From positions 1-32,115 of the forward strand of contig JAFDYF010000015.1 in assembly GCA_018267575.1 (NCBI GenBank): a stretch of 32,115 bases of DNA, given 5' to 3'. Under the pieces are notes generated by a model that had not been told where the DNA came from, made no database searches, and was given only the letters and a program-made list of their open reading frames with translations. The translations under genes were made by a program, and so were the position numbers. The DNA comes from Bacteroidota bacterium. Its GTDB lineage: Bacteria; Bacteroidota; Bacteroidia; Chitinophagales; Chitinophagaceae. Positions 1 to 7,690 of the stretch are shown here, one piece after another; the stretch's first letter is position 1, and each line of letters starts with the position of its first letter.

Positions 1-10
1 CAGCGTTTAG

Positions 11-45
11 CTTTGTTCCTTTGTATTCTTTGCGCTCTTTGCGTG
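11..45. repeat. Short 9-bp-period CTTTG array
   Basis: CTTTG occurs at 11-15, 19-23, 28-32 and 37-41, giving periods of 8, 9 and 9 bp with GC-containing spacers (the last two units are CTTTGCGCT and CTTTGCGTG). The array lies 3' of the Nudix gene stop. No protein or RNA function is visible. Similar nonamer strings occur in intergenic DNA of Bacteroidota as far as I recall, but I cannot verify that here. Confidence 0.6.
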
Positions 46-80
46 AAACAAAAATATTGCAAAGACGCTATGAACCCGAG

Positions 81-638
81 TCAATAATCCAGTTTCCCCA
101 ATTTCGCCAAGGCATAAAAGATAGCAGTGACATGCATACTTTGAATAATCTGGTTTTCGCGGAGCATCTGTTTTAACTCATCGATACTAAAAAGATAGAC
201 TTCAATTTCCTCATTATGGTCGAGCTTTTGATCTTGCATCAACTTGCCACCTATAGCGAGATACATGTGCATCCAATTATTATTGGTAGAAGGGTTAGAG
301 GATGTTTTACCCAAATATTCAAATTTCTCGAAACGATACCCTGTTTCTTCCAGCAGTTCACGAGCAATCGCATCTTCCAAATTGGCATCAGTATCATCCA
401 CGCAACCACCGGGGATCTCATAATTTGTCAACCCCAGTGCATGTCGATATTGACGCTCTAATATTACCTTTCCATCTTCTGTTAAAGCAACAGCCGTCAC
501 CCAAGTAGGGAACTCATATACATAATATGGCGAAATGATTTTACCTTCCTTGGTTTCACAAGTCTCTTTTTTGATCGTGAACCAAGTATCATGGTATAAA
601 TATTCCGAAGAAACCGTTTTCCAACTTAAATCTTTCAT
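81..638 (-). CDS. Nudix hydrolase, ADP-ribose pyrophosphatase-like
   Basis: This 185-residue protein probably hydrolyses a nucleoside diphosphate linked to another group, most likely ADP-ribose or ADP-sugars, in the cytoplasm with Mg2+. The Nudix box spans residues 77-101, ending in RELLEETGY (93-101), which carries the metal-binding glutamates. Against the textbook spacing (G-x5-E-x7-RE) there is one extra residue between Gly78 and Arg93. A QYR segment at 63-65 before the box and a short N-terminal strand region resemble the NudF/ADP-ribose pyrophosphatase group, as does the length. The gene stands alone; the 90-bp spacer to the next upstream gene holds a heptad repeat. Substrate is inferred from overall resemblance only. 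Confidence 0.88.
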   Translation of the reverse strand: MKDLSWKTVSSEYLYHDTWFTIKKETCETKEGKIISPYYVYEFPTWVTAVALTEDGKVILERQYRHALGLTNYEIPGGCVDDTDANLEDAIARELLEETGYRFEKFEYLGKTSSNPSTNNNWMHMYLAIGGKLMQDQKLDHNEEIEVYLFSIDELKQMLRENQIIQSMHVTAIFYALAKLGKLDY

Positions 639-647
639 GGATGCATG

Positions 648-724
648 TTGAAGGTGTAAGGTTGAGGGTTAAAGGCATAGGGAGTTCAGACTCAGAACTC
701 ACGACTATCGACTTTTGACTGGCT
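648..724. repeat. Heptad repeat array A (7-bp period, two blocks)
   Basis: From 648 the spacer reads as consecutive 7-mers: TTGAAGG, TGTAAGG, TTGAGGG, TTAAAGG, CATAGGG, then AGTTCAG, ACTCAGA, ACTCACG, ACTATCG, ACTTTTG and ACTGGCT. The second block read on the minus strand is a run of AGTnnnn units, the same pattern as arrays at 4283-4334 and 25687-25714. It fills nearly all of the spacer between the Nudix gene and the DinB-like gene. Confidence 0.7.
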
Positions 725-728
725 AAAA

Positions 729-1256
729 TTACCATTTGTTTTTCTCCCTCAACTCGGTGATATGTGCCGCATGATGTTTTCCATGCCATGCATACATTCC
801 CAAAAAGAACCAGAGGCTGATGTTTTTCTCCTGTAGAGGATGATAAGCGGTGCGTTGCCAATCTACTTCGGAAATATTTTTAAATGCTTCATACCATCTA
901 CGATGAAGTGCATGCAAAAGAGTTAAGGAAACATTGGTAGGAAGTTTTTTCACATCATCCAGTTCTGCCCATTTTTTTTCATCATAGGTTTTGATCGTGG
1001 GATTATCTTCAGTTAATACCAGTTTAAAACGGATATAAGCATTCATATGACTATCGGCAACATGGTGTACCAACTGCTTTACCGTCCAACCACCTTCACG
1101 ATAAGGAGTATCCAATTGGTCTGCATCGAGATTCAATATGGAATGTTCCAAAAGTTCGGGTAGATACTTAATGTCATTGAGCCAAATCTGTTTCTGCTCT
1201 TCTGAAAATGGCCTTGGTTCATATTTACCTATCGGATAACGAGGATCTTCTGTCAT
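729..1256 (-). CDS. DinB/YfiT-like putative metal-dependent hydrolase or thiol transferase
   Basis: A 175-residue cytoplasmic protein of the DinB-like four-helix superfamily, closest in appearance to YfiT/BstA. The signature His triad is visible: His65 in HHVADSH and His158 and His162 in WHGKHHAAHI, which in YfiT bind a divalent metal. BstA moves bacillithiol onto electrophiles; some Bacteroidota make bacillithiol, but nothing here shows the thiol used, so the reaction is left open. Length and the conserved W-T-V-K-Q-L-V-H-H block (57-65) fit the family from end to end. It lies 64 bp downstream of the ABC ATPase gene on the same strand, so the two may share a transcript. Confidence 0.85.
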   Translation of the reverse strand: MTEDPRYPIGKYEPRPFSEEQKQIWLNDIKYLPELLEHSILNLDADQLDTPYREGGWTVKQLVHHVADSHMNAYIRFKLVLTEDNPTIKTYDEKKWAELDDVKKLPTNVSLTLLHALHRRWYEAFKNISEVDWQRTAYHPLQEKNISLWFFLGMYAWHGKHHAAHITELREKNKW

Positions 1257-1320
1257 AAATGGTTATAAATGGGTGATGATAATGGGGCTGCTTATTAAAA
1301 ATTGTTCAAAAGAGCCCATA

Positions 1321-2088
1321 TCAGGATTCTTCTCTCAGTGTATGGCCTGTTAGATTGATGAAAACATCTTCCAGATTGGCTTGCTTTACTTCTTTAGGTT
1401 TTTCAAAACCTGAAGCCACCAAGTTATCGATGAGCTTATCGGGTGAGTCCATCGCGATGATTTTACCCGAATCGATGATGGCCACACGATCGCAAAGTAC
1501 CTCCGCTTCATCCATATAATGCGTGGTGATAATGACAGTGGTGCCTTTGGCGCGAATATCTTTTACCAAGTCCCATAAATTTCTTCTAGCCTGCGGGTCG
1601 AGCCCAGTAGTGGGTTCGTCCAGAAAAATAATTTTGGGATGGTTGATGAGCGTGGTAGCTATAGAGAAACGTTGTTTTTGACCACCGCTCATTTCCTTGT
1701 ATTTGGCTTTGGCTTTGTCGCGAAGATTTACCATATCCAATAATTCCATGGGGTTCACCGATTGGTTATAGAGACCGCCAAAAAGTTCAATCAGTTCAGT
1801 CAGGTTCAAACCGGGATAATAACCGGATGTTTGCAATTGCACCCCAATGATTTTTTTGATTTGGTCGGGAGCCTTGTCCAAATCGATACCATCCACCATT
1901 ACAGTCCCGCTGGTTTTTTCCCGAAGGGTCTCTATAATTTCAAGTGTAGTAGATTTACCTGCGCCATTGGGACCTAATAGTCCAAAAATTTCTCCCTCAT
2001 ATACATCAAAACTAATGCCCTTGACAGCTTCAAAATCGCCATATTTTTTCCGCAGGTTATTGACTGAGATGATCGTTTGATTTTCCAT
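1321..2088 (-). CDS. ABC transporter ATP-binding protein (ABC-2 / DrrA-like)
   Basis: A 255-residue soluble ATPase that would power a membrane exporter. Seen in order: Walker A GPNGAGKST (39-47), Q-loop region near 84-86, signature MSGGQKQR (133-140, Met in place of the usual Leu), Walker B IIFLDEPTTGLD (153-164) and switch His190. The C-terminal tail with ANLEDVFINLTG is typical of the drug/antibiotic exporter (DrrA/CcmA) group. No ABC-2 permease gene is adjacent on either side: upstream is a CAP-domain gene and downstream a DinB-like gene. The permease must be encoded elsewhere, or this ATPase serves several. A promoter-like sequence with a dyad lies just upstream (2125-2142). Substrate unknown. 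Confidence 0.93.
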   Translation of the reverse strand: MENQTIISVNNLRKKYGDFEAVKGISFDVYEGEIFGLLGPNGAGKSTTLEIIETLREKTSGTVMVDGIDLDKAPDQIKKIIGVQLQTSGYYPGLNLTELIELFGGLYNQSVNPMELLDMVNLRDKAKAKYKEMSGGQKQRFSIATTLINHPKIIFLDEPTTGLDPQARRNLWDLVKDIRAKGTTVIITTHYMDEAEVLCDRVAIIDSGKIIAMDSPDKLIDNLVASGFEKPKEVKQANLEDVFINLTGHTLREES

Positions 2089-2124
2089 AAGATGGCAATT
2101 TACGTCAGGATACTTTTTGTACCA

Positions 2125-2142
2125 ACAAATTTAATAATTTGT
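2125..2142 (-). promoter_or_regulatory. Putative promoter with overlapping dyad for the ABC ATPase gene
   Basis: On the minus strand TAAATTTG (2126-2133) matches the Bacteroidota -7 element TAnnTTTG and would start transcription about 30 nt before the ATG at 2088. The element lies inside a perfect inverted repeat, ACAAATT-TAAT-AATTTGT (2125-2142). I do not see a TTG at the expected -33 distance, so the call is tentative, and AT-rich dyads arise easily by chance. Confidence 0.4.
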
Positions 2143-2173
2143 CAGAAGCTTGATTTGGAGAAACAATTCCTTG

Positions 2174-2677
2174 TTATCTGGTGAATATTTCTGTGAAATA
2201 TACAACCCCATCCTTGTCTTTGGCAGTACCGATACCCGTATAGAGATAATTACCTTCAATATTTTTCCTGTGCGGTGGACTTTGCAGCCAAGTATCCAAC
2301 ACTTCTTTGGCGCTCATGATTCCATAAGCCACGTTTTCGCCGCTAGCGCTAATGGCGCCCATTTGTCCTGATATGGTCTGAATCCTTTTCCGAAAACCAT
2401 CGTGACTAAAAGGCACTTTTCCCGAGGCCATATCCCTACTATGTTTTAAAGCTTCCGTACTTTCCACCTTGCTGAGCTTTAAGGCAGTAAGCCCCATTGC
2501 TTGACGATGTTTGTTTACCAACAAAAAAATTTCTTCTTCCAGATTGTTATTATTCGCTTGATCTATTTGCTCATGCAATGGGTTTGCATGGGACCGAGCA
2601 CTTGTATCAAAAGAATGTATCGTGAAAAGAACGGTCAAGGATATAAAAGTCGAGACCACTCGTTTGATTGCCATCAT
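2174..2677 (-). CDS. Exported CAP-domain (SCP/PR-1-like) protein
   Basis: A secreted or periplasmic CAP-superfamily protein of about 167 residues. After a basic, hydrophobic N-terminus consistent with a signal peptide comes the CAP fold: a helix with VNKHRQAMGL, then MASGKVPFSHDGF with the family His, GENVAYG, and the C-terminal WLQSPPHRKNI and GIG blocks. This is the SCP-like (YkwD) type. The biochemical role of bacterial CAP proteins is poorly known; peptidase activity is not established. I take the ATG at 2677 (or the next at 2674) because it puts a short basic region before the hydrophobic core; an in-frame ATG at 2707 would add ten residues. It is third in a tight fbp-GNAT-CAP run. Confidence 0.85.
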   Translation of the reverse strand: MMAIKRVVSTFISLTVLFTIHSFDTSARSHANPLHEQIDQANNNNLEEEIFLLVNKHRQAMGLTALKLSKVESTEALKHSRDMASGKVPFSHDGFRKRIQTISGQMGAISASGENVAYGIMSAKEVLDTWLQSPPHRKNIEGNYLYTGIGTAKDKDGVVYFTEIFTR

Positions 2678-2712
2678 TTTTATTTTCTTTGAGAACAGAA
2701 TAAGCAAAAGGT

Positions 2713-3186
2713 TTAATTGTTCAGTGAATTTGGGAAGACCAATTCCATCCTGACATCCGCTGTTACAAATGGGGAATTGATCACCGGCACATGCTGGAAA
2801 CCATATTGGGTATATAGTTTGATTGCCGTTTGTAATTGGCTATTGGAATAAAGCATTATTTTTTTGGCACCGATTTCCTTTGCTTTCGCCAAACATTTTT
2901 CAATCAGCAATTTGCTGATTCCCCTTCCCTGATACAAAGGAGATACAGACATTTTAGCAAGCTCATAAACGCCTTCTCCTTCTTTCATCAAGGAAGCTGT
3001 GCCCACAATCTCATCCCCACTCTTTGCCAGATAGATATAGCCGCCACCATCAAGAATGGTTTTTCTTGGATGGTCGAGTACCATCAGGTCATGAGTTTCT
3101 ACCAGATTGTATTTATGTAGCCACTCGAGGTTCAAATTCCTAAAGTACTCTTCATATTGGTCCTCATAATCAATGATTGTTAGCAT
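2713..3186 (-). CDS. GNAT family N-acetyltransferase
   Basis: A 157-residue GCN5-related acetyltransferase, expected to move an acetyl group from acetyl-CoA to an amine. Motif A is seen as MSVSPLYQGRGISKLL (79-94): the pyrophosphate-binding loop is QGRGIS, with Ser where Gly or Ala is usual. Motif B follows as IMLYSNSQLQTAIKLYTQYGF (110-130). The N-terminal part ending in GGGYIYLAKSGDEIVGTASL forms the usual first strands. The start is 8 bp after the fbp stop and the stop lies just before the CAP gene, so these three genes are probably cotranscribed. Substrate cannot be read from the sequence. Confidence 0.88.
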   Translation of the reverse strand: MLTIIDYEDQYEEYFRNLNLEWLHKYNLVETHDLMVLDHPRKTILDGGGYIYLAKSGDEIVGTASLMKEGEGVYELAKMSVSPLYQGRGISKLLIEKCLAKAKEIGAKKIMLYSNSQLQTAIKLYTQYGFQHVPVINSPFVTADVRMELVFPNSLNN

Positions 3187-3194
3187 GTATAGAC

Positions 3195-4211
3195 TTAGTT
3201 ACTGTTTTTCATACAATCTTCCAGTTCTTCCATCATGTGCTGGCTACCGCCAAAAAAAGCTGAACGCTGGTGCAGTGTTTCCGGTACGATATCCAATATG
3301 CGCAGCTTTCCGTCGGTTGCTTTCCCGCCTGCCACTTCAATCAAAAAAGCAAAGGGATTGCATTCATATTGTAAACGCAATTTTCCATTCTGCTTATCCG
3401 TAGTAGCGGGGTACATAAAAATACCGCCCTTGATCAGATTGCGGTGTACATCCGATACCATACTGCCAATATAACGCTGCGAATAAGGGCCACCGTTAGA
3501 CTTATTTTTTTTCTGGCATTGGTCAATATATTTTTTCACCCCATCACCAAACTGAAAAAAATTACCATGGTTTACCGAATAGATATTCCCTGAAAGCGGG
3601 CATTTGATATTGGGATGACTAAGTGTAAACTCTCCAATGGATGGATCCAATGTAAACCCATTTACGCCCCTTCTGGTGGCATATACCATCATAGTGGAAG
3701 AACCATAGATGATGTAGCCAGCCGCCACTTGTTTGATACCCGCTTGCAAAAAATCTGCTTTAGTGCAAGGGCGCCCTTTTTCAGAAACCCTTCTGTACAC
3801 GCCGAAAATGGTACCGATGGATACATTGACATCGATATTTCCACTGCCATCCAAGGGGTCGAAAAGGCAAACATATTTGGATTGGTTACTGATCTCATCA
3901 TCAAACACGGCAATATCATCCAACTCTTCACTACCGATACCCGCACAACTGATGCCATGCCTTAATACTCCCATAAATTGGTTGTTGGCAAACACATCCA
4001 GTTTTTTGACATCCTCCCCCTGCACATTCATATTCCCTGCATCACCCAGGATATCCACTAGTCCAGCTTTGTTCACTTCCACATTCACCCTTTTGGCAGC
4101 AAGACCGATATCTCTGAGCAGGTTACTTAATTCGCCAGTCGCATTTGGAAAGTCCCTGAGCTGTTGGATGGTAAATTCATCAAGGGTAAGAACCCTCCTG
4201 TTCACATTCAT
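3195..4211 (-). CDS. fbp: Fructose-1,6-bisphosphatase, class I
   Basis: Catalyses hydrolysis of fructose 1,6-bisphosphate to fructose 6-phosphate and phosphate, the committed step of gluconeogenesis, in the cytoplasm with Mg2+. The 338-residue length is typical of class I enzymes. The metal and phosphate site is clear: SEE at 94-96, DPLDGSGNID at 118-127 (ligands Asp118, Asp121). Downstream the substrate-binding YIGSMVSDVHRN and the C-terminal GGKATDG and LHQRSAFFGGS blocks are intact. First gene of a short run with the GNAT and CAP genes, 8 bp between fbp and GNAT. The start ATG at 4211 gives the family N-terminus TLDEFTIQQ. A heptad array lies in the spacer upstream. Confidence 0.97.
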   Translation of the reverse strand: MNVNRRVLTLDEFTIQQLRDFPNATGELSNLLRDIGLAAKRVNVEVNKAGLVDILGDAGNMNVQGEDVKKLDVFANNQFMGVLRHGISCAGIGSEELDDIAVFDDEISNQSKYVCLFDPLDGSGNIDVNVSIGTIFGVYRRVSEKGRPCTKADFLQAGIKQVAAGYIIYGSSTMMVYATRRGVNGFTLDPSIGEFTLSHPNIKCPLSGNIYSVNHGNFFQFGDGVKKYIDQCQKKNKSNGGPYSQRYIGSMVSDVHRNLIKGGIFMYPATTDKQNGKLRLQYECNPFAFLIEVAGGKATDGKLRILDIVPETLHQRSAFFGGSQHMMEELEDCMKNSN

Positions 4212-4282
4212 AGTTGTTGGTTTGGGTGAACGATATTGGCAAAATAAAGGAATAATTCTTGAAGCGGGATGGGGTGAGCTAT

Positions 4283-4334
4283 AATAGCGAGTAGCGTTTA
4301 GTTAGGAGTGAATAGTCAATAGTGAATAGTGAAA
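4283..4334. repeat. Heptad repeat array B (AGTnnnn units)
   Basis: Consecutive 7-mers with AG at a fixed phase: AATAGCG, AGTAGCG, TTTAGTT, AGGAGTG, AATAGTC, AATAGTG, AATAGTG. The last four units are nearly identical. It sits in the spacer between the fbp start and the purE stop. Repeat identity falls towards 4283, as in an ageing tandem array. Confidence 0.75.
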
Positions 4335-4449
4335 ATTTAAGAATTGAACATTTTGTTTTGAGAAATAAAACCGAATGCAACACTTATCGCTAGCTTATTC
4401 AGTGTAATGATATATTTTTTTTAGAATGTCGAAAAAATTATCTGATCAT

Positions 4450-4995
4450 TTAATCGAAGCCATTTTCCCAACCATCTTTTTTCAACTTGGCAATTCTTTT
4501 TAATACATCGGCTTCCAAAGATTTTTTATACTCCACAACCCTTTCTCCCACGGATGTGTCAAATGCGCCAATGATGCTGGCTGCTAATATACCTGCATTC
4601 TTGGCCGCATTCAAGGCAACGGTAGCAACGGGGATACCATTGGGCATTTGTAAAATAGATAGGATCGAATCCCATCCATCAATGGAATTGGATGATTTGA
4701 TAGGCACGCCAATCACAGGGAGACTGGTGATGGAAGCAATCATGCCGGGCAAATGTGCCGCGCCACCCGCCCCTGCAATAATCAATTTGAGCCCACGCTC
4801 TTTTGCCTTGCTTGCATATTCTACCATACGGAGTGGCGTGCGGTGGGCCGAAACCACAGTAAGCTCAAAAGGGACTTCCAATTGTTTCAATATGTCGGCC
4901 GCTGCCTGCATTACTGGCAAATCGCTATCGCTGCCCATAATGATGCCGACCAATATGGTTGGCTTATTTTTATCCGTTGTTTGTTCTACTGACAT
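4450..4995 (-). CDS. purE: N5-carboxyaminoimidazole ribonucleotide mutase
   Basis: Class I PurE, which rearranges N5-CAIR to CAIR in de novo purine synthesis. The 181-residue protein has the phosphate/substrate loop IIMGSDSDLPVM (18-29), SAHRTP with catalytic His51 (49-54), and AGAGGAAHLPGM (74-85). The presence of purK just upstream (64-bp gap, same strand) confirms the class I, two-enzyme bacterial route rather than direct AIR carboxylation. The N-terminal ten residues are less conserved but the ATG at 4995 is the only sensible start. Confidence 0.97.
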   Translation of the reverse strand: MSVEQTTDKNKPTILVGIIMGSDSDLPVMQAAADILKQLEVPFELTVVSAHRTPLRMVEYASKAKERGLKLIIAGAGGAAHLPGMIASITSLPVIGVPIKSSNSIDGWDSILSILQMPNGIPVATVALNAAKNAGILAASIIGAFDTSVGERVVEYKKSLEADVLKRIAKLKKDGWENGFD

Positions 4996-5059
4996 ACTGA
5001 TTAAATTTTTGAGTTTTTACTCTCCAAAAATGGTATATCTAAATTATTGTTAACAAAAA

Positions 5060-6184
5060 TTATAAAGCCCTTACTTTAATAGTCTGTTTTATTTTATTGG
5101 CAGAAAAGACAAGGTCCTGCCTATCCTTCCCCAAAATAGTGATATGCCCCATTTTCCTTCCCGGCTTGGTTTGTTTTTTGCCATAGATATGCACAAAAAT
5201 ATTTTCCATTTTCAATACCTCTGCTAGACCCTCGTATTGGGCAGTGCCGCTAAATCCTTCCGCTCCCAGCAGATTTACGATAGCGGAAGGCATGATGTGT
5301 TTGGTGTTGCCCAAAGGATAACCCAACATTACCCGCCAAAGCATATCGAACTGTGAACTGAAATTACCTTCAATGGTATGGTGGCCACTATTATGTACCC
5401 TGGGTGCTGTTTCATTCACAAATACATCACCATTTCTGTCCACAAACAATTCCACTGCAAAAATACCGGGGCTTTGCAATTCCTTCACAACTTTCAAAGC
5501 AATCGCTTCCAATTTCCATAATGTTTTTTCGGGCAGCATCGCTGGGCTCAATTGATAATCGAGCAGGTTCAAATGCGGGTCAAAGACCATGTCCACGGGA
5601 GGATACAAAGCGGTTTCCTTTTTTTCGTTGATGGCTATGATCATGGCGATCTCCTTATCGATATTCACCATTTTTTCCAAAACAGCAGGGGCATCAAAAC
5701 CCAATGGAAGATCTTCTTTTGTCCTGATCAGTTGAACGCCGCGTCCATCATAACCGCCCATGGCTATTTTATGCACCGCGGGTATAAAAGCTTCCTGCAA
5801 TTGCAATGCTTGTTGGTTTTCTGTAATAACAAATGCGGAAGTGGGGATTTCATGTTCCTTATAGAATTGCTTCTGTGCAATTTTATTCTTGATGGTCCGG
5901 AGCGCTTGGGCACGGGGATAGACTTTCACACCCTCGTTTTCCAATTTCTCTAAAGCATCTTCATTGACGGACTCAATTTCGATGGTCAGCGCATTCAAAT
6001 GTCGGCCGAAATTGTATACATCATCAAAATTCCTGATATCCCCCTTTGTAAAATGATGGCAGAGATGGGCTGCCGGACAATCAGGATCGTTTTCCATCAC
6101 AAATGTCTCCACGGGATAATTGGCCGCAGCCTGCAGCAGCATCCTTCCTAATTGTCCCCCGCCCAAAATCCCGACTTTTAACAT
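5060..6184 (-). CDS. purK: N5-carboxyaminoimidazole ribonucleotide synthase
   Basis: ATP-grasp enzyme that carboxylates AIR with bicarbonate and ATP to give N5-CAIR, the substrate of PurE encoded next. In the 374-residue protein the N-terminal GILGGGQLGRMLLQAA (5-20) opens the preATP-grasp domain. The central ATP-grasp domain has AMGGYDGRGVQ, VLEKMVNIDKEIAMI and VELFVDRNGDVFVNETAPRVHNSGHHT (split here for brevity), the last with the Mg-binding glutamates. A C-terminal barrel with IYGKKQTKPGRKMGHIT completes the family order. Length is normal and it leads the purK-purE pair. Confidence 0.97.
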   Translation of the reverse strand: MLKVGILGGGQLGRMLLQAAANYPVETFVMENDPDCPAAHLCHHFTKGDIRNFDDVYNFGRHLNALTIEIESVNEDALEKLENEGVKVYPRAQALRTIKNKIAQKQFYKEHEIPTSAFVITENQQALQLQEAFIPAVHKIAMGGYDGRGVQLIRTKEDLPLGFDAPAVLEKMVNIDKEIAMIIAINEKKETALYPPVDMVFDPHLNLLDYQLSPAMLPEKTLWKLEAIALKVVKELQSPGIFAVELFVDRNGDVFVNETAPRVHNSGHHTIEGNFSSQFDMLWRVMLGYPLGNTKHIMPSAIVNLLGAEGFSGTAQYEGLAEVLKMENIFVHIYGKKQTKPGRKMGHITILGKDRQDLVFSANKIKQTIKVRAL

Positions 6185-6265
6185 ATAGCAGTTTTAGGCA
6201 GTGAAGATACCAAGTGAAAATGATTTTTTAACATACTGCCTTTTTACAGCCCGAATTAAAAAATT

Positions 6266-6273
6266 TATCTTTG
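6266..6273 (+). promoter_or_regulatory. Putative -7 element upstream of the small ORF and hpd
   Basis: TATCTTTG matches TAnnTTTG exactly. It predicts transcription starting near 6279-6280, just before the small ORF's ATG at 6282 and about 190 nt before hpd. I see no TTG at the usual -33 spacing, so the promoter could be weak or activator-dependent. No better element is visible between 6372 and 6473. Confidence 0.4.
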
Positions 6274-6281
6274 TCAAATAC

Positions 6282-6371
6282 ATGATTCCAGATTATCCCC
6301 ATAAAATTTTTAAGGACCAGCGCATCAGTTATTGCCTGCTTATGGAAGCGCTGGCCATGGTGGCGGGCTAA
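6282..6371 (+). CDS. Possible 29-residue small protein or leader peptide upstream of hpd
   Basis: An ATG at 6282 opens 29 codons ending in TAA at 6369-6371. The product begins MIPDYPHKIFKDQRISYC and ends in a short hydrophobic tail (LLMEALAMVAG). It starts about two bases after the start site predicted from TATCTTTG at 6266-6273, so it would be translated from a nearly leaderless mRNA. It has two Tyr codons but no Tyr run of the kind seen in classical attenuators. Composition looks protein-like. I do not recognise it. It could be a conserved small protein, a regulatory upstream ORF for hpd, or chance. Confidence 0.35.
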   Translation: MIPDYPHKIFKDQRISYCLLMEALAMVAG

Positions 6372-6473
6372 ATAAAATATTGATAGGCATCCATCCCTCA
6401 TTTACTGGATTTTATATTCATTACAAGCAATTTTTTTAGAACTACTTTTCAATCATTATTTAAACCTATTGAT

Positions 6474-7604
6474 ATGGCTACGCTTCTTTCCAAAAAGAAA
6501 AAAGACGAAACATTAAAAGATTTTCTGCCTCTGGAAGGCACCGACTTTATTGAATTTTATGTTGGCAATGCAAAGCAGGCTGCCCATTACTACCAATCAG
6601 CGTTCGGTTTTGAGCCATTGGCCTATGCCGGTCCAGAAACAGGCATCAAGGAAAAAGTGAGCTATGCTCTCAGACAAAATAAAATAACATTTGTTTTTTC
6701 CACTGCTTTGCATGCCTCGCATGATATAGCGGCCCATGTGCATCTGCATGGAGATGGTGTGAAGACCATCGCACTTCGGGTAGCCAATGCGGAAACCGCC
6801 TGGAATGAAACAACCAAACGGGGAGCCAGATCCTATTTGGAAACTACTCGGCTGCAGGATAATTATGGGGAATTGGTTATGAGTGGGATCCACCTCTATG
6901 GGGAGACCATCCATTTATTTATTGAAAGAGAAAATTATAATGGGGCATTTATGCCTGGATATACAGCATGGAACCCTACCTACCAAGGTAGCCCTACCGG
7001 GCTCTTATATGTGGATCATTGTGTGGCCAATGTGGGCTGGAACCAGATGAACCGATGGGTGGATTTTTATGAAGAAGTCATGGGCTTTCGGAATATCCTT
7101 TCTTTCGATGATAAAGATATATCCACCGAATATTCCGCTTTGATGAGCAAGGTCATGAGCAACGGCAATGGATATGTGAAATTTCCCATCAACGAACCAG
7201 CGGAAGGGAAAAAGAAATCGCAGGTGGAAGAATATCTTGATTTTTATCAGGGCGAAGGAGTGCAGCATATTGCCATGGCTACCCATGATATTATCAAAAC
7301 TGTATCGCAGCTTCAGCAAAGAGGTATAGAATTCCTGAAAGTACCAGACTCTTACTATAAGGACTTGCTCAGTAGGGTTGGCAATATTGATGAGCAGTTG
7401 GAGCCTTTACAGGAATTGGGCATCTTGGTCGACCGTGACGATGAGGGCTATCTGTTGCAGATTTTTACCAAACCCGTGGAAGATAGGCCCACCTTATTCT
7501 TCGAAATTATACAGCGCAAAGGAGCCCAAAGTTTTGGTAAAGGCAATTTCAAAGCCTTGTTTGAAGCTATCGAAAGGGAACAGGAAGCAAGGGGAAATTT
7601 GTGA
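6474..7604 (+). CDS. hpd: 4-hydroxyphenylpyruvate dioxygenase
   Basis: Fe(II) enzyme of tyrosine catabolism that turns 4-hydroxyphenylpyruvate and O2 into homogentisate and CO2. The 376-residue protein has two VOC domains (about 22-150 and 176-345). The iron ligands are His182 in VDHCVANV, His265 in VQHIAMATHDI and Glu344 in LFFEIIQRKG; the C-terminal gating helix with GKGNFKALFEAIEREQ is present. Homogentisate dioxygenase and fumarylacetoacetase genes are not in the window. The leader before the ATG is long if transcription starts near 6280 and contains the small ORF. A perfect hairpin at 7660-7690 follows. Confidence 0.97.
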   Translation: MATLLSKKKKDETLKDFLPLEGTDFIEFYVGNAKQAAHYYQSAFGFEPLAYAGPETGIKEKVSYALRQNKITFVFSTALHASHDIAAHVHLHGDGVKTIALRVANAETAWNETTKRGARSYLETTRLQDNYGELVMSGIHLYGETIHLFIERENYNGAFMPGYTAWNPTYQGSPTGLLYVDHCVANVGWNQMNRWVDFYEEVMGFRNILSFDDKDISTEYSALMSKVMSNGNGYVKFPINEPAEGKKKSQVEEYLDFYQGEGVQHIAMATHDIIKTVSQLQQRGIEFLKVPDSYYKDLLSRVGNIDEQLEPLQELGILVDRDDEGYLLQIFTKPVEDRPTLFFEIIQRKGAQSFGKGNFKALFEAIEREQEARGNL

Positions 7605-7659
7605 TAATCATTAAGGTTATTAAGGCTGGGAACCCAATCATTTATAAGTCTAAAAGTAT

Positions 7660-7690
7660 AATAACGGCTAGTTTCGAAATAGCCGTTATT
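7660..7690 (+). terminator. Hairpin downstream of hpd
   Basis: AATAACGGCTA (7660-7670) and TAGCCGTTATT (7680-7690) form a perfect 11-bp stem with a 9-nt loop. It lies 56 bp after the hpd stop. There is no long T run after it, so it may end transcription inefficiently or act mainly in mRNA stability. Confidence 0.6.

Noticed and set aside
4283..4334. CRISPR-like array
   Set aside because: The repeats are 7 bp with no spacers and no cas genes are present.
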